The notes under the pieces are model-generated. The model made no database searches, had not been told where the DNA came from, and saw nothing but the letters and a program-made list of their open reading frames with translations. A stretch of DNA of 33,251 nt from Thoreauomyces humboldtii (Eukaryota; Chytridiomycota; Chytridiomycetes; Spizellomycetales; Powellomycetaceae). Positions 20,546-31,830 of this stretch are shown here, in pieces. A program made the translations under genes and the position numbers. The DNA lies in assembly GCA_027596035.1 (NCBI GenBank), contig JADGJA010000178.1, positions 1 to 33,251 of the forward strand, given 5' to 3'. Position 1 is the first letter of the stretch. Every line of letters starts with the position of its first letter.

Positions 20546-20735
20546 GATGTGGAGGACGATGTTCACGTGTTCTGCCTGCGTGTCGGAAAGGTTATAAACG
20601 AGGTGTTTGCGTTGATGTCCGATCTGTCCGATCTTCATGTTTCTACATTTCAGTTTTCGAGTTTACCTCACTGTGACCGGCCCCGGCATGCTGCCTACTC
20701 TCGCCATCGCCGCCCTTACGCCCGCCCCTGCCAAA

Positions 20736-23700
20736 TCAGGCATGCATGGTTGCATGATCCTTTTCCAGCACAACTGTATCCTCCTCCTCATCGGCTCCTT
20801 TCTCAACCTCTCCACGTCCACCAAGGCAATCACACTTTTTCCTGAGCAGATCCGGCTCGCCTTCCAGCGCATCCATGACGGCCTCCGCCACCAGTCGCCT
20901 CGCAGCCTTCCTAGACATCCCCGGTCTGGCCATCACGACCTCCGCGTGCATGATCAGGTTGGCATAGTACAGGTGACCGTCCTCATCCTGTCGAACCGGA
21001 ACTCTCCAGGCGTCGCATCGGACTTCGTTGCGGAGGTGCAAGGCGAGCTCGCGGAAAGGGTGTCGACCCACGATGTGAGGTTGCACGTATTCGGTGACCC
21101 AGGGAAGCCAGTTGCGTCGTAGGAACTGCCAGACCGAGTCCTCGTCAAAGTCGTTGTCGACGAAGATGGCGCCGGTGATGGCCTCGAACACGTCCGACAC
21201 GGCCTTGGGGGTCTCGATGGCCACCCAGTACTGCGACTCAGTCTCGAGCTCGCGTTGGAGACGGTTTCGCTCCCCGACCTTTTCAAAGAACCCGTTCTTG
21301 ACGGCTTCGATCTTGGCTTCACGTTCGACAGCATTCTTTTTATGCTCTTCTGCCTCCGCGTACAGCTCGTTGCAGTAATCCGCAATGGCTTCATCCATGG
21401 GACCAGAGAAACGGTCGATGTGGTAATGAAGTCCCAGATTAGCGGAGATGCAGGCCAGGAAAGCGTTGTTGACTGCCGCGTCTTTGAGGTCGACTAGACG
21501 GCCGGGCGGGAGTTCCGGATACTTGAAGTAAAAGAACCGGACGGCGTGGAGGCCGAGGATGGCATCGCCTGGATTCGGTCAGAGGATGAATATTTTGCGC
21601 TTCTCGTTAGCCAAGGATAACATGAGAACGCACCCAGAAACTCGAGCCTCTGATAGTTTTGCACGGTCATATCATGGGAGCTCGGATGGGTCAGAGCCTC
21701 GGCAAGTAGCCAAGGGTCCTTGAACTTGTATCCAATGATCTTCTCGACTTCGGCGACAGCAATGCGCTTGTCAGGTCTCATCGGGCCCGTTGGTCTGACA
21801 AGATCTTTCATAGCCAACGTGTAGTCTTTCCAATCAATCATGAAGGCATCATGATAGATGTTATGCAGCGCCTGTGCTGCACCCTTGACGCCGTTGCATT
21901 CGAGGCACGCTCCAATAATGGATTCGACGCTGTCAGCGATCTGTTTGGTCGACAGGCCGTGGATGGCGCTGATTGCAGACGGAAGCTCCTTCTTCTTCGT
22001 CTGGTCATTTTGATTGGCCTCGAGCAGATCGTCATCGACCGGCACCTCGTCCTCACTCCACCCCTTGACGGAAATCATGGGACGCCACTCGGATCTGGGA
22101 CAATGAGTCAACGGTTCGCGCGGATATGGATTGTGGAGACGAAGTGGGCATACCTTGCGAGCTTACTCGACACCATGTAACCAAAGATGTTTTTGATTAC
22201 GCCGCGTTCGTAGAGTGCCCAATTTGACTGCAGGCGGTGACTCATCATGGTCATGACACCTTCGTGGCGGTGCGGATGGAGAGCGTACAAGTGCAGAGTA
22301 ATGGCAACTTTCAGAAACGCATCGCCAAGAGTCTCTAGTCGCTCGTAGCTGAACTGCAAGACCGCCGACGGTGCTGCCAGGGCTTCGATAAGTTTCGGCA
22401 GCGTCACCGGTAGATCAAGCTTCTCTCGTAGTTCTGCGGCCCGACAAGCCATTTCCGTATAGTAGAGGATGGACGGAAAGATCACCGCCGTCTGGATGAT
22501 GTTCTTCTTGATGGGGTATGGCTCGCAATACTAGTCGGTGACAAGAAGATAAGGATTGGATAAAAACCGCGAAATTGACGAACCGCGAACCTGAGGAATG
22601 AGAAACACTTCGGCATCCCGCAAGGCATCTACGCTCTCACTTCCAGCAATCTGAAAGCAAAACAAGGCACTTAGTTACGATTTTGAGCCGCTCGATTGCC
22701 TGAACATACGTTGTGGTAAGCAAGCATATTGAACTTCCGTGTAACCAGTTTCGCCTTGATAACGGGCTGGTCCTTTCGAATCAGTGCCTTATTCTTGACG
22801 GTGCTGTAGTCCGCAGCGCACTTGTACTTTGAATCTCCGAAAGGCACCGGATCGAAAGGTCCAACGTCCGGGCAGAGCTCCAGGGCAAAGAACTTTCGAT
22901 TGTACTGCTTAAAGTCGAGTAGAACCTCGTCTGCCACCTCTGGTCGATAGAGCCGGGAGCGATTCTCGCGCTTGTCGAAGTTCACGCAAGCATCGACAGC
23001 AGCCCAGTCGATCAGCTCTGCGGCGCTGAGGGTGTCGAGTTTGAGAGCGCCGGCGCCTGGTTTGATTCGAAGAGGAACCATGATGTACGCGTAGTCCTCG
23101 CCTTCAGGAAAAAGTTTAGCTTTGAGCATGGGAGCCAGAACTTTATGACTGTAGATGCGCGACTGCCGATACTGTTCCAGAGTCAGGGATATGGCCTCGG
23201 AAGACGATTGCATGTATATTTGAGCCTTGGTAAGGTTTGGCCACAAGAGGAAGTCGAAATGGTTCAACGGGAGTTGAGCAACTGTCAGGAAGCCCAGAGT
23301 GTTCGTCGCCTGAGCCTGACTGGCGGAAGCAATGTCGATCACATTGAGGTGAACAGTGACGGTATCCGACTGATCCGGCATCCATGGCTTGAGAAGAATC
23401 TCGGGTAAAGCGACTTCGAGATATCAGTGACCTGCCATCCAAATTTGTTAATCGTCTTGGCACTCACTTTGGAAGCGCCCCTTCTTCTTTTTGGACTTCA
23501 GTGCAAGCAAATCGCTATGCAGACGAGACACGTCCGCGTCTTCAAGTTTGCTAGTTGACATGTGGCAATAAGTTGTGTCGTGCACAGGCCGCAGAAAGTT
23601 GTCAAGAAACTTGCGTTGATGAAGCCGCTTGATTGCTTCAAGCGCTGTAATAGAATCAGTTCTACTTCGATTGCATGTTGCCTCAAGCAATCCCGCTCAA

Positions 23701-26321
23701 GGTCTCACCTGCGGATCTGTACGCCAACGCACTAGTTCTCATAGGCTGGCCAACAGTGAACCGTATGTCCAGAGGCAGAATATTCGAAAGAGTAACGCTA
23801 GCCTGGAAGATCGTCAATTGTTACCGAAAGCAGCACTTTCCTTGAACGGGCGACATACTTTATAGCGCTCATCCTCGTCACTGGAGAATCCCATGATCAG
23901 AGCATACTGAGGACGAGTTGAGGTGTACTCGTCGACTTCCAAGATGCTGCAAAAGTGATGGAGTAGCGGAATGGCACTAGTCAACGATACACGGGCGCGA
24001 GTCGCTTCGACAACGTAGTTGTTGGGTTCGGCCCGAACGATCCCATCGTCTTCCGGGAGGTCCGTTCCCAGGGAAGTGGTCATTTCGAATTTGCGATCGA
24101 TGTTGTCGATCTTGGCCCGGACGTCCGCTTCCTTTGCTTTCAGCAGCCTCAGATGCTGCGAGTGGGCCCAATTGTCCTGCTCGCACATCACGAAGAACTT
24201 CGAGTCGACATGTCGAGCGCGTCCTCGACACTGCAATATAACGTCATGGTCAACGCATCAGCTTTCGTATCGCGCTTGGCCAGGTCGCCATTACCTGAAT
24301 GAAGTTAACCAGGTTCATCGACTCCTTCTCCATGTCGAAGCGCACGACAAGCTTACAACTCGGGATATCTAGTCCCTCCTCGGCCACCTATGGGAGAGCA
24401 CTGTTGACAGGTCCAGTCTCATCGAAACCGAACGTCGCCTCCCTTCATCACGCACCTTGGTCGCAACAAGAAGATTGGTGTCGTGCTGTCGGAACTCCCG
24501 TAGAATTGTATTCTGCTCTGTGAGACGCATCGTCGCTTCAAGGCTATCTGGCGCCCCATTCTTTGCGCCCATGAGGCAGGCCGGTCTGATGAACGCTTGC
24601 AGAGGCGCATAATTGGCAATAACGTCCTTGAGTCGTGCTGCAGTTTCCCGACGCTGGACGAAGACGATTCCGGAAAAGCTAGGGTCGTCGCGATACCGCA
24701 TGAGGATGTAGAAAAGCTTGTGGACCTTGGTGGAGATGTCCTTCTTCTCGGGCGCCTCGGGCGGACGTAGTTCGGAGATCGTCTGGAACATCGATCGCCT
24801 CTGTCTCTCCGACTCTGCCTGGGTATTGTAGTCTTGGGCGTACCCCTGAGCAAAGTTCAACATGTTGCGGTCGAGCTTTTTCTGCATGTCGTCCAGGGAG
24901 CGCATCACGGTGCGAGCGCAAGCCCACGGTCCCAGCTGACGAAGGATGTAGCGAGAATCCGTGATGGCTCGCTCGAGGTTCAATCCAGAAACCTTGCCCA
25001 CGAACTGTGCGATGCTGTTTAAGATTTCAGGATCCTCGGACCTCTGCGATTGATAGTCGATGCGCACAGGCTTTGCTCTTGCAGAGTAACGAACGCTAGC
25101 CTCGGCAGCTGTTCAACCCACGAAACAGTCGTCGTCAGATGCCAGCGACACGTATGGCGATCGGAGTAGCGCTCACATAGCGAGACAGTATAAGCTTGAC
25201 AGTCCAGGATCTTCTCGAGGTTACTAAGGACAGTACGTGAGATTGCATCGCAAGGCAGGCGCTCCTGATGAACACTATAACCCACTCGATCGCAACCATA
25301 GCCTGGTCGTCTGACGCGACAGGCGAAGCCGTGAGGCCCATAATACGCGGTCTGAGTTCCTTGTCAGTGGCCCAGTAGTGCTCTCTACAAAGATATTCAG
25401 AACTTGCGCAAGTGTCCTACGAACTGTTACAGCAAGCACGAACCTCATAAGAATGGAATATGCTGAGGCAAGAGGTCTTTATTAGTGTTCTGACCAAGTG
25501 ATGTGAAAACCGACAGTGTCACATACGATGATCACCGATAGCGTGATGAGCTTCGTCGAATACTATCAAGCAGATCTTGTATAGAGTCAGGATGCATTCG
25601 AACATAGGTAAAACAGCCGGCGTTGAAGTCACCTGTTCCATCGTGAGGCACGAGTGATTGAGCGCTTCCACGATGACCTGACCGGTGGCGCACACCACCC
25701 CGTTCTTTTCAATGATCTTCTTCCATTCGGCCATCTTGTCACTACCAAGGATGTTCCCACAGACCGGAGCAATCTCCTGACTGATTTGATATTTGAGGTA
25801 GTCCTTCTGCTGCCAGACCAGCGGGACCGTCGGAACGAGGAACAAGGCGATCCGTTTCTGAAACCGTGGGAAAGTCGGATAATCAATGAGACTGATACGA
25901 GGCTTCCCAGGTAGGAGAAGGGAGATACGAGCACCTTTCCTCCATTCCTGATGGCATCTTGTTCCAATGTCACGTAGTACTTCGTCAAGAGCGCTGCCGG
26001 CAACGTCTTTCCTCTGAAACGACAATGTTCGGTGACAGGTTGGCTTGGGTCCACTCCGAGAGTCGCTTACGTTCCCGTATCCATCACAGCGATGATGTTT
26101 CGAGTCTTTGCCGTTTCCAGGATCTCATTCTGGTAGGGACGAGCTTCCTCGAGGCCTCTGGTGATGCCATCCTCTGCACGGACGGTGAAGTTGCTGCTTC
26201 TAAGCTGTCGAACAGTAGGCACGCGACGCTTCGATGGACGGGGGATGTCGCTGGCGCGTAGACCACTTGTGATGATCCTGAAGTCACCCGGATCGGTTGC
26301 TGGGTTCGTCCCGGCGGTCAT
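20736..26321 (-). CDS. DCL: Dicer-like ribonuclease III, complete
   Basis: Dicer cuts double-stranded RNA into small RNAs for silencing. Seventeen exons: 26321-26071, 26013-25935, 25857-25633, 25575-25527, 25462-25444, 25384-25297, 25213-25177, 25108-24456, 24387-24295, 24230-23859, 23802-23709, 23644-23468, 23413-22710, 22650-22591, 22530-22154, 22094-21634 and 21568-20736. They sum to 1523 residues in frame. Domains: helicase with MDTGTGKT (80-87), DEAHH (192-196), LTASPV, and motif VI QCRGRARH (498-505); Dicer dimerisation domain (about 575-670); PAZ region (about 780-945); RNase IIIa with ERLETLGDAFLK (1030-1041) and DSVESIIGA; RNase IIIb with RLEFLGDAI near 1243 and DVFEAITGA near 1373; C-terminal double-stranded RNA-binding domain (about 1417-1480). 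All four acidic catalytic residues are present in each RNase III domain. Exon 5 is a 19-nt microexon giving PYSILM. The joins 25297/25213 and 23468/23413 are least certain. Confidence 0.95.
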
Positions 26322-26615
26322 GGCGGACTTCAATGGTGATCGCGACGAACGGAATGGAGATGGGATCGTTAGCGGCGCGACGGTGGGAATTTTGGGGAAG
26401 CGTCGGAGAGCCCTAGCCCTAAAGCGAGCCCATTTCAGCCTCAGTTATCGAGCTCTTCGTTGTCATTGTGATATGAAGTCTATGTCTACTCTGTATATTC
26501 TGACGTGAAGGGGAAGGGGAAGCTCTAGTCAGCTGTGATTCCTGCCACATGTCTGCCGCTCCAACCTCCGCACCACAGTAGATGGGGGGCAGTCTCGTTG
26601 CTCAACATCATTACA
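26322..26615. promoter_or_regulatory. Dicer upstream region with CCCTAG-CCCTAA
   Basis: These 294 bases separate the Dicer start from the stop of the upstream gene on the same strand, so they hold a 3' untranslated region and the Dicer promoter. At 26411-26422 the plus strand reads CCCTAGCCCTAA, on the Dicer strand TTAGGGCTAGGG, about 90 bases before its ATG. This resembles one telomeric unit plus a variant. A regulatory role is speculation. Confidence 0.35.
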
Positions 26616-27920
26616 TCATTCAGGACTTGCTGACCGCCTGCCTGCCGAGAACCTGTTCGCCTGACGCTTCGCATAAGCAGCCAAGCCCCGATGTCTACGC
26701 GTGGCGATGCTCGCGACAGCGTACGTTGCAAACCGCTCGTTGATGTCATGTCGATCGTACTCGCCGGGTTGCCTGGAGGTGGCGGTTCTCTTGTACCAGT
26801 CCTTGTACGTTTCGTGCTCTTCGTGAGCGGGGTCTGCCAAGGCTTCCAGGAAAGTCCTGAATCCATAGGGACCTCCACAGTCCTCGGGCGGGCACCTTCC
26901 TTGACCCGCAACGAAGCGAGGGTATTTCACGGCGACTTCGGCGGGTCGAATGAACTCGACGGTGATGGTGTGCTCCCAGCCGTCACCCATGTCATACTTG
27001 TATCCCATTTCTTGGACGCCGCGGTTCAGGATGACGGCGAGCTTGACGTTCTTTGCCCAGGCGAGGGTGTCGTCGTCGTAGTCGGGGTCCGGAAGACCGT
27101 AACGACGATCGCCGGCTCTGAACTCCCAGAGATGACAATTGTTCCAACCCATGGCGAACTGGATCACGTCGTGGAGCATCTTGAGGTTGCAAGTGACGGG
27201 GAAGTCGACGGTACGCCAGATGGCGGGTTGGGTGTCATTCAGGACAATGCGGACGCGAGCGATATCCTCATCTCCGCTCCCCCCGGCCGGCGTCATAAAG
27301 TGATGCTCCAGCGGCATCACGAGCGGAGGGCTCAGCGCTCGTCCAGGGGTCGACCGTTCGGCGAGTCGACTTTCGGCGATTTGGGCGACTCTGCGTGCAC
27401 ATTCCGCCTCGTCAAGGTCTTCAGGATCCGAATGTTCGCTGGGATCACTTTCGCTGGGATCTTCAAGCAGACATCGCATCCTTCCCTTGAGGTAGCGCGG
27501 GTACGTGACGGAAGGATCCGCAGGAAAGACGGCCTCGATCTCCACCGTGTGATCCCAGTTGTCACCCAGGTCGTACGTGTAGTCGAGCTTACGATGGCCC
27601 TGCGCGATCAAGACGGCCAGCTTTTCGTGTTTCCCGGAAGACTGTCGCTCGGGATAGTCCTCCCGCTCCATGAAGTCTAAATCCCCGTGAGTTTGACGCC
27701 CGATCCGGAATACGTAAGCGTGCCAATTGTTCCAGCCCATGGCAGCTTGGATGACCCTGTGGACCATCGCGAGTTCGAAGCCAACGGGCACCTCGACGGT
27801 CCTCCATATCTTCGGCCGCAGACAGTTCAGGCTGATTCGGAGCCGTGAAATTGTTTCGGCCTCCGTTGCCGTTGCAGTTGCCGTTGCCGCTGCCGCCGGG
27901 ACGTTGTCGGGGACAGTCAT
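26616..27920 (-). CDS. Tandem pRiA4b ORF-3-like domain protein, intronless
   Basis: A 434-residue protein from ATG 27920, with two copies of the plasmid pRiA4b ORF-3-like fold (Pfam PRiA4_ORF3), found mostly in bacteria, archaea and mobile elements; biochemical role not established. Copy 1 spans about 26-150: IWRTVEVPV, HRVIQAAMGWNNWHAYVF, YTYDLGDNWDHTVEIE, YPRYLKGRMRC. Copy 2 spans about 221-376: IWRTVDFPV, HDVIQFAMGWNNCHLWEF, YKYDMGDGWEHTITVE, YPRFVAGQGRCPPEDCGG. Copy 1 stops where the CPPEDCGG cap should begin, and an acidic linker follows. Earlier in-frame ATGs exist (28040), but 27920 is the first before the conserved region without crossing the hairpin at 28017-28064. Lack of introns over 1.3 kb, beside genes with many, suggests acquisition from bacteria or a retroposed copy. 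A C-terminal basic tail follows. Confidence 0.88.
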   Translation of the reverse strand: MTVPDNVPAAAATATATATEAETISRLRISLNCLRPKIWRTVEVPVGFELAMVHRVIQAAMGWNNWHAYVFRIGRQTHGDLDFMEREDYPERQSSGKHEKLAVLIAQGHRKLDYTYDLGDNWDHTVEIEAVFPADPSVTYPRYLKGRMRCLLEDPSESDPSEHSDPEDLDEAECARRVAQIAESRLAERSTPGRALSPPLVMPLEHHFMTPAGGSGDEDIARVRIVLNDTQPAIWRTVDFPVTCNLKMLHDVIQFAMGWNNCHLWEFRAGDRRYGLPDPDYDDDTLAWAKNVKLAVILNRGVQEMGYKYDMGDGWEHTITVEFIRPAEVAVKYPRFVAGQGRCPPEDCGGPYGFRTFLEALADPAHEEHETYKDWYKRTATSRQPGEYDRHDINERFATYAVASIATRRHRGLAAYAKRQANRFSAGRRSASPE

Positions 27921-28247
27921 GATGACGCTAGAGCTCTTTGCAGCATCTATGCAGCTACTTGTCCTGATAAGCAGGAGTGGGAAGCGGGAGAAGCGGGAGA
28001 AGAGTACCGGTATTGAGGATGGTGTAGCTTCGGACACCATCGGACAACCGAAGCTACACCATCCGGACAAGTGATCCAGGCGCCGACAATGATACAATTG
28101 CTGGCCGTCTGGTCAACGGACGTACGTTACGCAGCTGGTGGACTTGTAGCAAAACTTGGACTCTGCGACGACAATGCATATATCTATTTCAAAATGATGT
28201 ACAACAAGGCTGTGGAAGGGTTGTTCCATCAGCCACTCCACTAGCTC
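27921..28247. other. Intergenic region with a perfect hairpin
   Basis: This lies between the chitin synthase stop and the start of the pRiA4b-like gene, both on the minus strand. It holds the 17-bp inverted repeat described separately. No gene is seen. Reading frame continues upstream of 27920 to 28097, but the added residues look unlike a protein domain. Confidence 0.5.
28017..28064. repeat. Perfect 17-bp inverted repeat with 14-base loop
   Basis: GGATGGTGTAGCTTCGG at 28017-28033 is matched exactly by its reverse complement at 28048-28064, with a 14-base loop. The loop and the bases after the right arm share CGGACAA, so a small direct duplication accompanies the inversion. It lies about 100 bases upstream of the pRiA4b-like ATG and about 180 bases past the chitin synthase stop. 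It could act as a transcript hairpin or be the scar of a small foldback insertion. Confidence 0.85.
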
Positions 28248-31174
28248 TCAAACCCGTTTCTCCCCATCCATGACCCTCACGTCCATCAGACCCTCCTGCC
28301 TGGACATTTTCCTGACCTTCGCCTTCCACAGCACCTTCGTCACGACCCCCATGCACAGGAAGGCGATGACGCCGATGAGCTTGACGAGGGCGAGACCGGC
28401 GGTAGCGCAGAGCAACCCGATGACGTAACCCGCTCCGCTGGCCTGCGTGACGCCGATGGCGAAGAGGATGGCGTTGGTGCCGAGGTAGAGGAGCATGACG
28501 GCGGTACGGAAGCTCTTGTACGCGTCCTCCTGGTCCGGTCGCTTCTTCTCCTTCTCGGGTTCGAGCGGGAGGGAGCGGAGGTCGGTGAGGGTCTCGGTGT
28601 AGTGGTCCGCGAGCTCGGTGGTCGAGGTGGAGATGTGGACTTCGGCCATGGCGTGACCGTCGGCGGTCTTTTCGGATGCCATTTTGACTGACGGGAGAGC
28701 GATGGGACGCGTGTCGCCCTTTGTTCCCCATGATACGTCGTGGAGGTTGGATAACGCGTAGACGGTCAGGACGTTGATGTAGGAGGGAAGGAGGATGAGA
28801 TCTGCAGGGACCGGGATTATGTCAGGAGGGATCGCTTCACAGGAAGCACGTTCGAACGGAAGACTCACATTGCACGAAGCACGTGAACATATGCGCAAAG
28901 TCCCATTGCAGGAATCCGGCGATGAAGTAAACTCCGACGGTCGATGCAAGCGTGACGCAATAGATCCAGTTCTCCTTTCGTGTTGCGGACAATTGCAGGT
29001 CGAGCCTCTCCTGCATGACCTTTCCCATCTGGAGAAGAATCGTGTTGATGAGGAATTGTCCGCCGTCCTTGGTCGTGTTGTCTGCGGAGCTCAAGATGGG
29101 CGTCATCATATCCGAGTAGCTCGTGCCGGGTTCCGTCCGCAGAAACTCGATGGTCGTGACCAATCGACGGATGAGAAGACCGATCATGACCAATCCAATC
29201 ACCCCGAAACCGCACATGACGGCTTTATAGATTCGTCGGAAGGCTTGCGGTCGATTGCCGAATGAGATAACGAAGAGGCAGACGAGAACCACTGGGTAGG
29301 AGAATTCAGCGATGTCGAGGATAACATTCACGATTCGCGTCTTGACGGTGGTCGACCCGTCTGCAGTGGTAGGGTCTGCTAGGATTTGCTGGAGTGAAGA
29401 CCATAGCGCCACAAATGTCACGGCAAAGTTTCCTAGAGAGCCCAAACAAGGTCAGCTTGAAGACAAGATCAATCAGCATGTTACTGAAACTTACCCAAGA
29501 CAAACCACGAAAAGAGCTGGTTGACAACATTGTAAACATATTGAACCAGGAATGCGCCTTTTCGGAGGAACGAATGTTCGCTCTTCCACACCCTCGTGAT
29601 ATTGGCGATGGCGTAAAAGCCAGCGAAAAGACTTCCGTTGAGCCATCGTCGCCGCTGACTGAGGAACTCCGGAACCGAGTCCGGGACATCGGTGTAAGCG
29701 ACCGCTTCCCGCACGTAGTGAAGGGTCCAATTGGCGCCTTGCTTTGCGCACAGCTCAAAGCAGAGAATTCGATCTTCGGCGAGGTAGAGATTGGCGGAGA
29801 AGATGGACTCATCCCGGGCGACACCGGCGCGATGCTCGCCTTCGAAGTATTTTGCCATGGGCCCGGACCCTGGTCCCACGTCTTGCAGCGCCTTCCACCG
29901 GTACGCGGAGAAGGCACCGGGAAGTACGCTGATGTAACCGAACGCCGACTCCAAGGACTTGTCGAGGAGGTTACTGTTCTTGTACTCGAAGTTTTGGGAG
30001 GCTACGAGCGGGTTGGCCAGGTTCTTGAAGTAGGTGAGACCCTCTCCGAGGTCAGCGGCGATTTCACCACAACATCCGCCGATTTGAGGGTTGCGATAGA
30101 ATGCCTCCCACAGCGCGTACAGACTGTTAGGTGTGGGCTTGGTGCCGACGTCGATCAGCACGCACACTCGCGGATCGAGTTGAGCTGCGAACGCTTTGAA
30201 GAACCATCGGTGGGAGTTGATCTTCTTGGCGTTTTTCTCCTTGAGGCAGAAGATGGTCTGAATGGGCGGGATGCCCTGAGCCGCGCCCCACAGCTGCATC
30301 TTCGAGTCGAGAACGGTCTGCGCCGTGTACTCGAAGATGTGGGCCTCGGTCTCGTGACCGTTCACTGCTGACTGGGCGATGCCGTCCTGATACACTCCCA
30401 TGACCTCCAATACCTTGAGGACGTTGGGGTGAATCTTGGATCGTCCGTCGGCGACTTTGACATCGTGCAAGACAGGGTCAGCCGACATCACCTGATCACC
30501 CCTTCCAGAAGTCGAAACATACCAACGCAAACGACCACTTTTTCCCAACCGTGCGCGTCCCAACCGAGGCCGTTCCTCTCGCAGAGGAACTTCATGTTCT
30601 GGGCGAGCGCAAACATTGTACGGTTGAATCCTTCTTGGTCTTCGTTGTACAGAGTGACTACGACCATGATTTCGATGGGCCGTCGGTAGATGCCGGCTCT
30701 CAACGTGTAGCCTTTCGATATGAAGTCATCCGGGTCTACAGTTGGGACACGTGTGAGCAGGGATGGTCCATCATCGTCTTCCAAAAGATGCCTTTGGCCG
30801 GACTCACCGCATGTGGCTGCCGTGTATCGCAGAGTCTCAACCTCCTCCCCCTCGATTCCTCCCTTTGCCCTCGCCTGCGGCGTGGCCTTTTGTGAGATGA
30901 CGAAGTTTCCCGTTGGACTCAGTTTGACGGTCTTGACCCTTCTGTTGATGGTGGTCCGTCTCCTTCGAGGAGCGTTGCTGCTGGCGTAGGAAGGGGCAAG
31001 GGAGGTGGTGGAGGTGCTGAAAGACAGGGCTGGGGCCAGCAGGGGAGATGTTGGGGCGGAGGGGTGGCCGTATGAGTCGTGCTCTGCCTCGAGATTTATG
31101 CTCGACATCTCGGGATGGTACGGGTTGCGAGGTGGATCATGCTCGGGGTTGTATGGTGGATATCGGTCGTCCAT
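28248..31174 (-). CDS. CHS: Chitin synthase, division 1
   Basis: A plasma membrane glycosyltransferase (GT2) polymerising UDP-GlcNAc into chitin. Exons are 31174-30808, 30735-30523, 30454-29495, 29432-28869 and 28801-28248, giving 885 residues, normal for class I-III enzymes; introns are 62-72 nt. A disordered Pro/Ser-rich N-terminus is followed by YTAATCDPDDF (spliced), an NED motif after VTLYNEDQ, ADGRSKI, MGVYQDGIA, DVGTKP (from 295), GYISVLPGAFSAYR, EDRILCFELC (from 420) and QRRRWLNGS (460-468). A cluster of membrane helices fills the C-terminal half, including LPSYINVLTVYAL, NLHDVSWGTKG and two further helices near the end. All catalytic motifs are present, so it should be active. Intron 1 lacks an in-frame stop, so retention would give a 24-residue insertion. 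The antisense frame at 29394-30371 is a shadow. Confidence 0.97.
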
Positions 31175-31830
31175 TGCGTGTTTCTGGGAGTGGTGCGGGC
31201 GGAAAGCTGGCGGAGATCTCTAGATCGCGAGGCCTCGAGGAGGACGGACAGGCAGACAGCGGACAAGGAACTGGCACGGAGGTCAGATGCAGGAGGTGAG
31301 GGATTGAGAGGCTTCTTGCTGTCCTTGGGGGGCAAGCGAAGCCAGGGTCTGTGAGGGATGCCTGCAGGGATAAGTGTGTTTTCTCGCTGATGCAGAGTGC
31401 GGTGATGGTTGTACTGTGTGCGGCGGGCGCAGCAAGAAATTTTCGAGAGACCAGAAAGAGACACACCGAAAGAATGCTGCGGTGAGGGGACTTCTCCCGT
31501 GGCTGTGGGGGGTTGACAGGTCTCACTCAGCCCTCCCTGTGGCTCTCTCTCCGTGCCCATCTGCCCGCGCTGCCGAGCTGCCCTGTCCTGTCTGATCCCG
31601 CCTCAGCTATTCATCTCGCAGGGCGGAGAGTGCCAGCAAGGGGGACGTCCTGTTCATTTCCAGCAGGGCGGAAGTACACATGTAACTTGGTGATAGGTGG
31701 TGGTGCTTGCATGATAGGTGGTGGAGCTCGCCCTATCCTTGCTAAAATGAAATCGAAAAACCGGTCTGAACGTAGCGTTCGACGATCCCGATATGAAAAC
31801 CACTCGACCATTTATTTATTCACAGAACGA
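31175..31830. other. Chitin synthase upstream region
   Basis: No gene is supported. It should contain the chitin synthase promoter and leader and the 3' end of the next minus-strand gene. Two near-identical 17-base copies of TGATAGGTGGTGG(T/A)GCT lie at 31691-31707 and 31712-31728. Plus-strand frames here are long only because of base composition. Confidence 0.5.

Noticed and set aside
26691..27680. A 329-codon plus-strand frame
   Set aside because: Antisense shadow of the pRiA4b-like gene, which has clear domain motifs on the minus strand.
29394..30371. A 325-codon plus-strand frame
   Set aside because: Antisense shadow of chitin synthase exon 3, with no family resemblance.
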